From Kocuria rosea subsp. polaris (GTDB lineage: Bacteria; Actinomycetota; Actinomycetes; Actinomycetales; Micrococcaceae): a DNA stretch of 64,000 bases. Under the pieces are notes generated by a model that saw nothing but the letters and a program-made list of their open reading frames with translations, ran no database searches and was not told the origin of the DNA. Below, in pieces: positions 43,055 to 50,872 of this stretch. The stretch lies in assembly GCF_001483755.1 (NCBI RefSeq), contig NZ_LQBK01000042.1:92430-156429 (forward strand), in the 5' to 3' direction. Positions within the stretch are counted from its first letter, which is position 1; every line of letters begins with the position of its first letter. The position numbers and the translations under genes were made by a program.

Positions 43055-44169
43055 TAGTGCACGGAGGCCCGCACCGCCACGGTCTGCTGCTCGGGGCCCG
43101 GGTCCAGGACGTGCTCGGCCGCCGACGGTGGGAGCGGGGCGGTGGAGACGGTGATCCGCTGCCCGGCCAGGTGGGCCTGCACCCGGTCGGGCGGCCGGTC
43201 CCGCACGGAGAACGTCACGATCCCGCACCGGACGAGGCCCCGGTCGTGCACCTGCACCGTCGGGACCGCGGCCAGCCGGGCGCGCAGGGACTCCGCCAGC
43301 GCGCGGACGCGGTCCCGGATCGGCTCCGGCCCGACCTCCAGGGCGTGCTCTACGGCCCGGCCCAGTCCCAGCCGGGCGGCCACGCCGGTCTCCCAGCTCT
43401 CCAGCAGCCGGGCCCGGCCCTCGACGGCGCCGGGCCCCGAGGACCGTCGGTCCAGCAGTTCGGGATCCAGCCGGTCCAGCAGCTCCCGGCGGACGTGGAC
43501 GAAGGCGGTGCCCCGCGGTCCCCGCAGGAACTTCCGGCCCGTGCCGACCAGGACGTCGCAGCCGAGCTCCTGCACGTCCAGCGGCAGCTGCCCGGCCGAC
43601 TGGCAGGCGTCCAGGACGAACGGCACCCCGGCCGCGCGGCAGGCCCGGCCCACCTCGGCCGCCGGCTGGACCTGCGCCCCGCCCATGGGCACGTGGGTGA
43701 GGGCCACCATCCCGACGTCGCCCCGGTCCAGCTCGCGCCGCAGGTGCGCCACGTCCACCTGGCCGTGCGCGTCGTCGTCGAGCACCACCAGCTCCAGGCC
43801 GTCCCGGCGGGCCAGCCGCCGCAGGACCAGGACGTTGTGCCAGTACTCCGAGCGTCCGAGCAGGACGCGCGGGGCGGCCGGCCGGAGGCGGGACACGGCG
43901 GCGGCCCACGCGGTGGACCCGCTCTCCAGCACGGCGATCTCCCCGGGCGAGGACCCGATCAGCCGGGCCAGCGACGAGTAGACCGCCTCCAGGCGCTCCG
44001 CGGCCTCGGCGGCGGCCGCGTACCCGCCGACCAGCTCCTCGCGGCGCAGGTGGGCGACCACGGTGTCCGCCACGGACCGGGGCATCAGGGAACTGCCCGC
44101 GCTGTCCAGGTGGGTGACGTGCGCCGTCCCCCGGGTGTCCTGCCGCGCCGCGTCCACGTCGATCGCCAT
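43006..44169 (-). CDS. PLP-dependent aminotransferase class V, EgtE-like
   Basis: A 387-residue PLP enzyme of the cysteine-desulfurase/kynureninase fold. The cofactor Lys is in GTGRKFLRGPRGTAF; ACQSAGQLPLDVQEL before it holds the PLP-binding Asp region. Because it converges with egtB-egtC it is best read as EgtE, the enzyme proposed to cleave the hercynyl-cysteine sulfoxide to ergothioneine; an isopenicillin-N-epimerase-like or desulfurase role is possible. GAGAGGA precedes the ATG. The HAD gene 37 bp upstream is probably in the same transcript. Confidence 0.82.
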   Translation of the reverse strand: MAIDVDAARQDTRGTAHVTHLDSAGSSLMPRSVADTVVAHLRREELVGGYAAAAEAAERLEAVYSSLARLIGSSPGEIAVLESGSTAWAAAVSRLRPAAPRVLLGRSEYWHNVLVLRRLARRDGLELVVLDDDAHGQVDVAHLRRELDRGDVGMVALTHVPMGGAQVQPAAEVGRACRAAGVPFVLDACQSAGQLPLDVQELGCDVLVGTGRKFLRGPRGTAFVHVRRELLDRLDPELLDRRSSGPGAVEGRARLLESWETGVAARLGLGRAVEHALEVGPEPIRDRVRALAESLRARLAAVPTVQVHDRGLVRCGIVTFSVRDRPPDRVQAHLAGQRITVSTAPLPPSAAEHVLDPGPEQQTVAVRASVHYYNTEEELDRLAAALS

Positions 44170-44206
44170 GGTCCCGTCCTCTCGAAACGGTCGGCCTCCC
44201 CCGGGT

Positions 44207-44884
44207 TCAGCCGCGCGAGCGCGCGAGCTGCTCGGCCAGCGCCGGCAGATCGGGGGCCTCCAGGTCCGGGCGCGCGAAGTACCCGGGGTACTCGGCGCCC
44301 GTCCGGTTGATCCAGGCGGTGCGCAACCCGGCCTCGTGGGCGCCGTGGATGTCCCAGGGGTGCACCGCGATCAGCAGCATGTCCTGCGGGTTCGTGCCGC
44401 GACGGGTGGCGGCGTAGTCGTAGGCGGACCGGGCCGGCTTCCACGCCGGCGCGTCCTCGACGCTGAGCAGCTCGGAGAAGTGCTCCCGGACCCCGGCACT
44501 GCTCAGCAGCGTCTCGGCGACCTGGGCGGCCCCGTTGGTGAGGGTGATCAGCTCGGCGACCTGGTGCAGGGCCTTGACCCCGGCCACCACGTCGGGGTGC
44601 ACGTCCAGGCTCTTGAAGGTGCCCATGATCCGCTCCACGGACTCACCCGGTGCGGTGACCCCGTGCTCGCTCAGCAGCCGGTGCAGGCTGTCCTGGGCGA
44701 TCTCGGCGAAGCCGGTGTTCCCGCCGGCGGCCGTCACGGCGAAGCCGTCGCGCAGGATGCCGGCGAACCACGTCCGTGACAGGCCCGCCGCCACTCCTTC
44801 CTGCTCGAAGGCCTGACCCAGCGGAGCCAGGTCGGAGAGGGTCTCGTTGACGTCGAACACGATCAGGTCCGGGGTGGTCGCCAT
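44207..44884 (-). CDS. Haloacid dehalogenase-type hydrolase (type II)
   Basis: A 225-residue HAD-superfamily enzyme: nucleophile Asp in VFDVNETLSDL, motif II Thr in LITLTNGAAQV, Lys in APAWKPARSAYDYA and motif IV region LLIAVHPWDIHGAHEAGL. The FDVNETL form is typical of 2-haloacid dehalogenases, although many such proteins act as phosphatases. Likely cotranscribed with the EgtE-like gene. Confidence 0.87.
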   Translation of the reverse strand: MATTPDLIVFDVNETLSDLAPLGQAFEQEGVAAGLSRTWFAGILRDGFAVTAAGGNTGFAEIAQDSLHRLLSEHGVTAPGESVERIMGTFKSLDVHPDVVAGVKALHQVAELITLTNGAAQVAETLLSSAGVREHFSELLSVEDAPAWKPARSAYDYAATRRGTNPQDMLLIAVHPWDIHGAHEAGLRTAWINRTGAEYPGYFARPDLEAPDLPALAEQLARSRG

Positions 44885-45075
44885 GGTGCTGCCTCGCTTC
44901 TCCTCGCTGCGGCCCCGGCCCGGAGCGGACCGGCGTGCCGCCGAGCCTACGCGGTGCCGGAACCCGGCGGCACCGGTCTTCCCTTCCCGCGCCCGGTCAC
45001 TACGCTGAGGAGCGAGGTGCGCCGCACCGTGCGCGCCCCGATCGCACCAGCAGCCGAGGCCGAAGGAGTCGCCCT

Positions 45076-45639
45076 GTGACCCGTATCGCCGTCATCGCCG
45101 GAAGCACCCGCCCCAACCGCAACGCGAGGACCGTCGCCGACTGGGTGCACGAGCACGCCCAGGACCGCACCGACGCGCAGTTCGACCTGGTCGACATCGC
45201 CGACCAGCACCTGCCGCTGCTCGACGAACCGATGCCCCCGGCCACGGGGCAGTACTCGAAGGAGCACACCAGGGCCTGGGCGGAGAAGATCGCCTCCTAC
45301 GACGGGTTCGTCTTCGTCACCCCGGAGTACAACCACTCCGTCCCGGCGGCGCTGAAGAACGCCGTGGACTACCTGTACGCGGAGTGGAACAACAAGTCGA
45401 TCGGCTTCGTCAGCTACGGCAGCGCCGGCGGCACCCGCGCCGTGGAGGCCTGGCGGCTCATTGCGGCCGAGCTGCAGATGGCCGACGTCCGTGCCCAGGT
45501 CTTCCTGCCGTTCGGCTCCGAGTTCGACGACGACTTCGCCTTCACGCCCACCGAGGAGGCCGCCGGCGCGCTGCAGACCGTCTTCGACCAGGTCGTCGCC
45601 TGGGCCGAGGCGCTCGCGCCCCTGCGCGGCCGGCCGTAG
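45076..45639 (+). CDS. NADPH-dependent FMN reductase
   Basis: A 187-residue flavodoxin-like reductase: phosphate loop AGSTRPNRNARTVADWV, then VTPEYNHSVPAALKNAVDYL and FVSYGSAGGTRAVEAWR. It reduces FMN or quinones with NADPH. GTG start with AAGGAG upstream. Confidence 0.9.
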   Translation: MTRIAVIAGSTRPNRNARTVADWVHEHAQDRTDAQFDLVDIADQHLPLLDEPMPPATGQYSKEHTRAWAEKIASYDGFVFVTPEYNHSVPAALKNAVDYLYAEWNNKSIGFVSYGSAGGTRAVEAWRLIAAELQMADVRAQVFLPFGSEFDDDFAFTPTEEAAGALQTVFDQVVAWAEALAPLRGRP

Positions 45640-45741
45640 GGCCGGCGCCCCGCCGCGAGCGGGCAGCGGACGGCGCCCGCCCGCCGGCGCCGCCCCGGGA
45701 GCACGGGGCGCGCCGGACCGCGCGCAGGGTGCGCGCGGTGC

Positions 45742-46614
45742 TCAGGGGTCCCGGCGCGGCGGGGTGCCGCCCGTGAACGAGCGCACCCACGCCTCGTCCT
45801 TGTACTGGGCGGGCACCGCGCCGCCCAGCAGCTCCCGGCCCAGCGCGGCCGCTCCGGGCGAGCCCTCCAGCGGCAGCGGCGCGGCGGAGGCGGCGAGCAC
45901 GATGTTGCCGTAGCGGCGGCCCTTGAGCATCGCCGGGTCCGCCACGGCGGCGACGTGCTCGAAGACCTCGGACAGCGCGGCGAGCTCGGCGCGGGCCCCG
46001 GCGAGGTCCCGGGTGTCGCCGCAGTTGAGCACGTACAGCCCGCCAGGGGCCAGGACGCGCCGGACGTGCCGGGCGAACTCGACCGTGGTCAGCGGCTCGG
46101 GGGTCACGGCGCCGGCGAAGACGTCGCGGACCACCACGTCCCGGGTGGCGGGGCTCAGCGACTCCGTGACGGCCCGCGCCTCCCCCACCCGGATCCGCAG
46201 CAGCGGGGCCCGCGGGAGGTCGAACCACTCCCGGACCAGCTCGGCGAGCCGGCCGTCGAGCTCGACCACCACCTGCCGCGCCGCAGGGTGGGCATGGGCG
46301 AGGTACCGGGCCAGGGAGCAGGCACCGCCGCCGAGGTGCAGGACCCGCAGCCGCTCCGGATCCAGGTGGACGTCCACGTGGGTGTGCACGAGCGCGGCGA
46401 TCCAGCGCATGTACTCGAAGTCGAGCCGCTCGGGGTGCTCCGGGTCCACGTGGGAGGAGGGGACGCCGTTGACGTGCAGCACCCAGGAACCGGGGGCGTA
46501 CGCGTCCGGCACCAGTTCGGCGGTTCCGGTCGAGATCTCGTAGGACCCGGCCGCCGGGCCGGTGGGCCCAGCGGGCGCCGGCACGGCCCGTGAGCGGCGG
46601 GACGCCCGGCTCAC
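45742..46614 (-). CDS. Spermidine synthase-like methyltransferase-fold protein
   Basis: A 290-residue protein with the SAM-binding Rossmann pattern of spermidine synthases (LRVLHLGGGACSLARYLAHAHP, then VVELDGRLAELVREWF and RDVFAGAVTPEPLTTVEFARHVRRVLAPGG). In actinobacteria this family is annotated as spermidine synthase or a related protein, but aminopropyl transfer is unproven. GTG start at 46614 overlaps the GNAT stop (GTGA) and has GGAGG upstream. Confidence 0.82.
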   Translation of the reverse strand: MSRASRRSRAVPAPAGPTGPAAGSYEISTGTAELVPDAYAPGSWVLHVNGVPSSHVDPEHPERLDFEYMRWIAALVHTHVDVHLDPERLRVLHLGGGACSLARYLAHAHPAARQVVVELDGRLAELVREWFDLPRAPLLRIRVGEARAVTESLSPATRDVVVRDVFAGAVTPEPLTTVEFARHVRRVLAPGGLYVLNCGDTRDLAGARAELAALSEVFEHVAAVADPAMLKGRRYGNIVLAASAAPLPLEGSPGAAALGRELLGGAVPAQYKDEAWVRSFTGGTPPRRDP

Positions 46615-47156
46615 GCGGGTTCCCTCCGCAGCATCCGGTGCATGTGCTGCCCGGCCCACGGCCCGCCGGCGGGGAAGGACTCGGCCAGGGCCCGGAAGCC
46701 GTGCTTGGCGTAGAAGCGCTCGGCGCGGGCGTTGCCGTCCATGATCCACAGGTAGGCGTCCGCGGGGCCGAGCGCGGCCTCCAGCAGCGCGGCGCCGAGG
46801 CCCGTGCCGTGGACGGCCCGGCGCACGTAGAGCTGGAACAGCTGCCGGGGGACCAGCGGGGCGGGCACCCCGGCGCGCCCCTCCCACGCGGCAGGGGCCG
46901 GGCCGGCCGAGACCAGCCCGAGCGCGGTGCCGTCGTCGTCGTCGACGGCGAGAAGGGTGCGCACGTGCGGGTCGGCGAGGAGGGCGCGGTCGTAGCCGGC
47001 GGTGCGCCCGGCGGCGGCCTGCTGCCGGTCGGCGAAGGCGTCGCCGAAGAGCGGCCGGTAGGTCTCGTCGAGGCAGTGCAGGTGCAGGGCGGTCCAGGCC
47101 TCGGCGTCGGACGGCCCGGCGGCCCGCAGGGGGACCGCCGCGGGGACAGTGCTCAG
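46611..47156 (-). CDS. GNAT family N-acetyltransferase, probable CTG start
   Basis: A GNAT domain protein: LHLHCLDETYRPLFGDAF, LFQLYVRRAVHGTGLGAALLEAAL (acetyl-CoA loop) and ERFYAKHGFRAL. The only ATG/GTG/TTG in frame is GTG at 46964, which would remove the first beta strand and helices; the frame upstream keeps clear GNAT character (LSTVPAAVPLRAAGPSDAEAW...) back to a CTG at 47156 that overlaps the preceding stop as CTGA. I therefore propose CTG initiation, giving 181 residues. Substrate unknown. Confidence 0.75.
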   Translation of the reverse strand: MSTVPAAVPLRAAGPSDAEAWTALHLHCLDETYRPLFGDAFADRQQAAAGRTAGYDRALLADPHVRTLLAVDDDDGTALGLVSAGPAPAAWEGRAGVPAPLVPRQLFQLYVRRAVHGTGLGAALLEAALGPADAYLWIMDGNARAERFYAKHGFRALAESFPAGGPWAGQHMHRMLRREPA

Positions 47157-47470
47157 GACTCTATGGCCTGCCGCTGGATCGCGGCCTCGAGGCGCTCGAC
47201 CTTGCCCTGCAGCTCACCGGTGTGCCCGGGGCGGATGTCGGCCTTGAGCACCAGGGAGACCCGGGGCCCGTAGTCGCCCACCACCTCGGTGGCGCGCTTG
47301 ACGACGTCCATGACCTCGTCCCACTCGCCCTCGATCGTGGTGAACATGGCGTCGGTCTCGTGCGGCAGGCCGGACTCGCGGACCACGCGGACGGCGGCGG
47401 CAACGGCGTCGTGGACGGAACCGCTCGGGTTCTCGCCACCGGACGGGGAGACGGAGAAGGCAACCAGCAT
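47153..47470 (-). CDS. MTH1187/YqgV family thiamine-binding-like protein
   Basis: A 105-residue small alpha/beta protein of the MTH1187 (DUF77) family: VAFSVSPSG, VVRESGLPHETDAMFTTIEGEWDEVMDVVKRA, SLVLKADIRPGH and KVERLEAAI. Some relatives bind thiamine or a degradation product. GGAGG lies upstream of the ATG. First gene of an overlapping three-gene operon with the GNAT and spermidine synthase-like genes. Confidence 0.9.
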   Translation of the reverse strand: MLVAFSVSPSGGENPSGSVHDAVAAAVRVVRESGLPHETDAMFTTIEGEWDEVMDVVKRATEVVGDYGPRVSLVLKADIRPGHTGELQGKVERLEAAIQRQAIES

Positions 47471-47521
47471 GCCCCCATCCTCCCACCCGGCGGCGTCCGG
47501 GTGAACCCCGGGGACGACGAC

Positions 47522-47558
47522 GGCCCCGCCGCCACGCGGACGGCGTGGCGGCGGGGCC
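47522..47558 (-). terminator. Perfect 16-bp-stem hairpin
   Basis: Arms 47522-47537 and 47543-47558 are exact complements with a 5-base loop. It follows the rhodanese gene in its direction of transcription and precedes the MTH1187 gene. Confidence 0.7.
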
Positions 47559-47609
47559 GGTCGCAGGGCCGGGCGGCCCGTGGCTCGGCGCCGGATCGAT
47601 CCCGGCGGC

Positions 47610-48179
47610 TCACTGGGCGGCGAGCTGCTCCAGCACGGCGTCCTTGGAGGGATCCTTGGCGCCCTGGTTCCAGGGCATCTTCGAGAGCACGTTGGCCATG
47701 GCGCAGGTGTTGGACAGCGCGGAGTACGCGAGGCCTCCGCCGACGCCCGCGGCGACGGCGCGCAGCTTCGGCGAGACGAGCTGCCCGCCCACGACGCTCG
47801 CCAGCACGAGCGAGCCGGCGACCATGCGGACCTGGCGGTCCATCGCCCAGGTCGAGGCGCCGCGGACGACCGCGCCGCCGGCCTTCTCGAAGTCGTCGAC
47901 GGTGCCGTCGACGACGTAGGCGTTCTCGGTGCCGACCGAGGAGAGGATCTCCTGGGCGCGGGAGGCACGGGCGCCCGAGCGGCAGATCAGGGCGACCTTG
48001 CCGCCGAGGGCCTCGGCGATGTCCTTGGCGTGGTCGGCCACGAGGTCGACGGGGACGTTGTAGGCGCCGTCGATGTGCTCGGCGGCGAACTCGGCGGCGG
48101 AGCGCACGTCGAGGACGGCGACCTCCTCGCCGGAGTCGATCCAGGACTTCAGTTCGGCGGGGGCGACTTTCGAGGTCAT
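47610..48179 (-). CDS. Rhodanese-domain membrane protein (YgaP-like)
   Basis: A 189-residue protein: rhodanese domain (residues 5-105; VLDVRSAAEFAAEHIDGAYNVP, active Cys in LICRSGARASRA) followed by a C-terminal region with two hydrophobic segments and a conserved CAMAN, as in YgaP (DUF2892). It transfers sulfane sulfur and may dispose of persulfides at the membrane. ATG 48179 has AAGGAA upstream. Divergent from a CstR-like repressor with two palindromic operators in between. Confidence 0.9.
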   Translation of the reverse strand: MTSKVAPAELKSWIDSGEEVAVLDVRSAAEFAAEHIDGAYNVPVDLVADHAKDIAEALGGKVALICRSGARASRAQEILSSVGTENAYVVDGTVDDFEKAGGAVVRGASTWAMDRQVRMVAGSLVLASVVGGQLVSPKLRAVAAGVGGGLAYSALSNTCAMANVLSKMPWNQGAKDPSKDAVLEQLAAQ

Positions 48180-48227
48180 GCGGCAGTTCCTTCCGGAGGT
48201 GGCGGTGGGTGTGACTCCATGATGCAC

Positions 48228-48245
48228 CATACCCCCCTGGGTATG
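48228..48245. promoter_or_regulatory. CsoR/CstR-type operator 1
   Basis: CATACCC-CCCT-GGGTATG is a perfect palindrome around a 4-base centre, of the ATACC/GGTAT G-tract class bound by CsoR-family repressors. It lies about 50 bp before the rhodanese ATG. Confidence 0.75.
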
Positions 48246-48249
48246 CAAG

Positions 48250-48265
48250 ATCCCCCAGGGGGTAT
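48250..48265. promoter_or_regulatory. CsoR/CstR-type operator 2
   Basis: ATCCCCCAGGGGGTAT, symmetric except for one base and of the same class as operator 1. Its right edge abuts a -10-like TACAAT at 48265-48270 for the repressor gene, so binding should block that promoter. Confidence 0.75.
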
Positions 48266-48304
48266 ACAATGGTGGAAGCCCACCACCACACCCAGGAGCG
48301 CCCC

Positions 48305-48562
48305 GTGCAACTCGATCCCCAGGACCTCACCCCCACCATCAACCGCCTCAAGCGGGCCCAGGGCCAGCTCGGCGCCGTCATCCGCATGCTCGAGGAGAGC
48401 CGCGACTGCAAGGACGTGGTGACGCAGCTGTCCGCGGTCTCCCGCGCCCTCGACAAGGCCGGCTTCAGCATCATCGCCACGGGCCTGGACCAGTGCCTGC
48501 GCCAGGAGGACCCGAGCCTGGACAAGGCCGAGCTGGAGAAGATGTTCCTCTCCCTGGCCTGA
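48305..48562 (+). CDS. CsoR-family repressor, CstR-like persulfide sensor
   Basis: An 85-residue all-helical repressor (INRLKRAQGQLGAVIRMLEESRDCKDVVTQL). The two ligand-type cysteines, Cys35 and Cys64, are 29 residues apart as in CsoR and CstR, but the copper-ligand His position holds Gly60. That favours persulfide sensing over copper sensing, as does the divergent rhodanese gene. GTG 48305 is chosen because AGGAG lies seven bases before it; the ATG at 48269 lies inside the -10-like sequence next to the operator. Confidence 0.85.
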   Translation: MQLDPQDLTPTINRLKRAQGQLGAVIRMLEESRDCKDVVTQLSAVSRALDKAGFSIIATGLDQCLRQEDPSLDKAELEKMFLSLA

Positions 48563-48581
48563 TCCCCGGCCTGATCCCTGG

Positions 48582-48619
48582 CCTGGGCGGGACAGTCCGG
48601 GCGGACGGCCCCGCCCAGG
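48582..48619 (+). terminator. Hairpin after the CstR-like gene
   Basis: CCTGGGCGGG (48582-48591) pairs with CCCGCCCAGG (48610-48619), with an inner GTCCG/CGGAC stem. It follows the repressor stop by 20 bases and precedes pta. Two direct copies of GGCCTGATCCC lie just before it. Confidence 0.55.
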
Positions 48620-48720
48620 GGCAACGGTGCGACCACCGGCGCGATTCCCGCCGGGACCTCCGGGGGGCGGGCCCTACACTGGGCACGGACCCAGCCCGAC
48701 CGTCGGAGGACCCCGCCACC

Positions 48721-50814
48721 ATGACCCAAGGCATCTACGTCAGCGCCATGACGCCGCAGTCCGGCAAGTCGCTCGTGGCCCTCGGCCTGGCCGACTCGCT
48801 GTTCCGCAAGACGGACCGCCTGGGCTACTTCCGGCCCGTCCACCTCGGGGAGACGCCGGCGGAGGACCCGATGGTGCAGCTGATGAAGCGCAACTTCGAC
48901 CTCCCGGACGAGCGCTGCCGCGGCGGCATCTCCCTGGCCCGCACCCGCGAGCTCCTCGCCGCGGGGGACCACGACGAGCTGGACGCGATGGCCGTGACCG
49001 TCTACGGCGAGATGGCCCGGCACTGCGACGTGGTCGTGGTGGACGGCACCGACCTCCTGGCGCACAACGCGGCCACCGCCGAGTTCGACATGAACGCCCG
49101 GATGGCCAACAACCTGGGCGCCTCCGTCCTGGCGGTGATCGGCGCCGACGAGTCCGAGAGCCCCGAGGACGTGCTGAACGCCATCGAGGTCACCCGCGCC
49201 GAGCTGAACCAGGTGCGGTGCGACATCTTCGCGGTCATCGTCAACCGGGCCCGCCCCGACTGGGTGGAGCGGATCGAGCACAACGCCGCCCGCGGCGTGC
49301 GGGGCCTGCCCGTGTACGTCATCGCCGAGAACGAGGCGGTGGCCGCCCCCACCGTGGCCGAGCTGCGGGACCGGCACGGCTTCGGGGACGGCCCGTCCAC
49401 GGTCTCCCTCGACCGCGACGTCAAGGGCGTGAAGATCGCCGCGATGACCGTGGGCCACTACCTCGAGCAGCTCGCCGACGGCGACTTCGTCATCACGCCG
49501 GGAGACCGCTCCGACATCGTCGTCGCGTCCCTGGCCTCCGCCCTCTCCCCCGCCCTGCCCGTCCCCTCGGGGATGCTGCTGACGGGCGGCTTCGACACCG
49601 AGGGCCGGATCCGGGAGCTCACCGCCGCGGCGCCGTTCCCCGTGCTGACCACCGGGCTGGACACCTACCGCGCCGCCCGCGAGGTGTCCCGGACCCGGGG
49701 CACCCTCTCCGGGGCGCACCCGCGCAAGGTCGCGGCCGCGCTCGGCGAGTGGGCCCGGCGGGTGGACGGCGAGGAGCTGGTGAGCCGGCTCGACCTGCCC
49801 CGCCCCGCCAAGCGCACGCCCCTGCGCTTCCTGCACGAGCTCGTCGAGACCGCCCGGGCGGAGCGGAAGAACATCGTGCTGCCCGAGGGCGAGGACCCCC
49901 GCATCCTCCGGGCCGCCGAGATGATCCACCGCCGCAACTTCTGCGACCTCACGATCCTGGGCGACCCCGGGCGGATCGCCCAGCTGTGCCAGACGGAGGG
50001 CATCAACCTCGACTTCACCGAGGACGGGCTGACCCTCGTGGACTTCGAGCACGACGAGGAGCTGCGCGAGAAGTACGCCGGGGAGTACGTGCGGCTGCGC
50101 GCCCACAAGGGGATGCAGCAGGAGACCGCCCTGGAGCGGATGCTCGACGGCTCCTACTTCGGCACCATGATGGTGCAGCTGGGGGACGTGGACGGCATGG
50201 TCTCCGGCGCCGCGCACACCACCGCCAACACGATCCGGCCCGCCCTGGAGTTCGTGAAGACCTCCGAGGGCGTGAAGATCGTCTCCTCCGTGTTCTTCAT
50301 GCTCCTCGAGGACCGCGTGCTGGTCTACGGCGACTGCGCCGTGAACCCCAACCCGGACGCGCAGCAGCTCGCGGACATCGCGCTCGCCTCCGCCCGCACC
50401 GCCCGCCGCTTCGGGGTGGAGCCGAAGGTCGCGATGCTGTCCTACTCGACCGGCGGCTCCGGCTCCGGCGAGGACGTGGACAAGGTCCGGACGGCCACCG
50501 ACATCGTGCGCGGCGCCGACCCGGAGCTCGAGGTCGAGGGCCCCATCCAGTACGACGCCGCGGTGGACGCCTCGATCGCGGCCTCCAAGCTGCCCGGCTC
50601 CACCGTGGCCGGCCGGGCGACCGTGTTCGTCTTCCCGGACCTCAACACCGGGAACAACACCTACAAGGCCGTCCAGCAGTCGGCCGGCGCCGTGGCCGTG
50701 GGCCCGGTGCTGCAGGGGCTGCGCAAGCCCGTCAACGACCTCTCGCGCGGCTGCACCGTGGACGACGTCGTCAACACGGTGGCGATCACCGCGATCCAGG
50801 CGCAGGGCATGTGA
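48721..50814 (+). CDS. pta: Phosphate acetyltransferase (long form)
   Basis: A 697-residue enzyme converting acetyl-CoA and phosphate to acetyl phosphate. The N-terminal P-loop-like domain begins GIYVSAMTPQSGKSLVALGL, a DRTGG-type middle domain follows, and the C-terminal PTA_PTB catalytic domain starts near 370 (NIVLPEGEDPRILRAAEMI) and includes DGMVSGAAHTTANTIRPAL and YSTGGSGSGEDVDKVR. GGAGG lies 12 bases before the ATG. ackA follows after 58 bp. Confidence 0.96.
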   Translation: MTQGIYVSAMTPQSGKSLVALGLADSLFRKTDRLGYFRPVHLGETPAEDPMVQLMKRNFDLPDERCRGGISLARTRELLAAGDHDELDAMAVTVYGEMARHCDVVVVDGTDLLAHNAATAEFDMNARMANNLGASVLAVIGADESESPEDVLNAIEVTRAELNQVRCDIFAVIVNRARPDWVERIEHNAARGVRGLPVYVIAENEAVAAPTVAELRDRHGFGDGPSTVSLDRDVKGVKIAAMTVGHYLEQLADGDFVITPGDRSDIVVASLASALSPALPVPSGMLLTGGFDTEGRIRELTAAAPFPVLTTGLDTYRAAREVSRTRGTLSGAHPRKVAAALGEWARRVDGEELVSRLDLPRPAKRTPLRFLHELVETARAERKNIVLPEGEDPRILRAAEMIHRRNFCDLTILGDPGRIAQLCQTEGINLDFTEDGLTLVDFEHDEELREKYAGEYVRLRAHKGMQQETALERMLDGSYFGTMMVQLGDVDGMVSGAAHTTANTIRPALEFVKTSEGVKIVSSVFFMLLEDRVLVYGDCAVNPNPDAQQLADIALASARTARRFGVEPKVAMLSYSTGGSGSGEDVDKVRTATDIVRGADPELEVEGPIQYDAAVDASIAASKLPGSTVAGRATVFVFPDLNTGNNTYKAVQQSAGAVAVGPVLQGLRKPVNDLSRGCTVDDVVNTVAITAIQAQGM

Positions 50815-50872
50815 GCCGGCCCGGCACCGCGTGCCCCACCGTCCCCGTCCGCACCGCCCCAGGGAGTCCTCC

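Noticed and set aside
48269-48304. ATG at 48269 as start of the CstR-like repressor
   Set aside because: It lies within the -10-like TACAAT next to an operator and has no ribosome site; GTG 48305 has AGGAG at good spacing.
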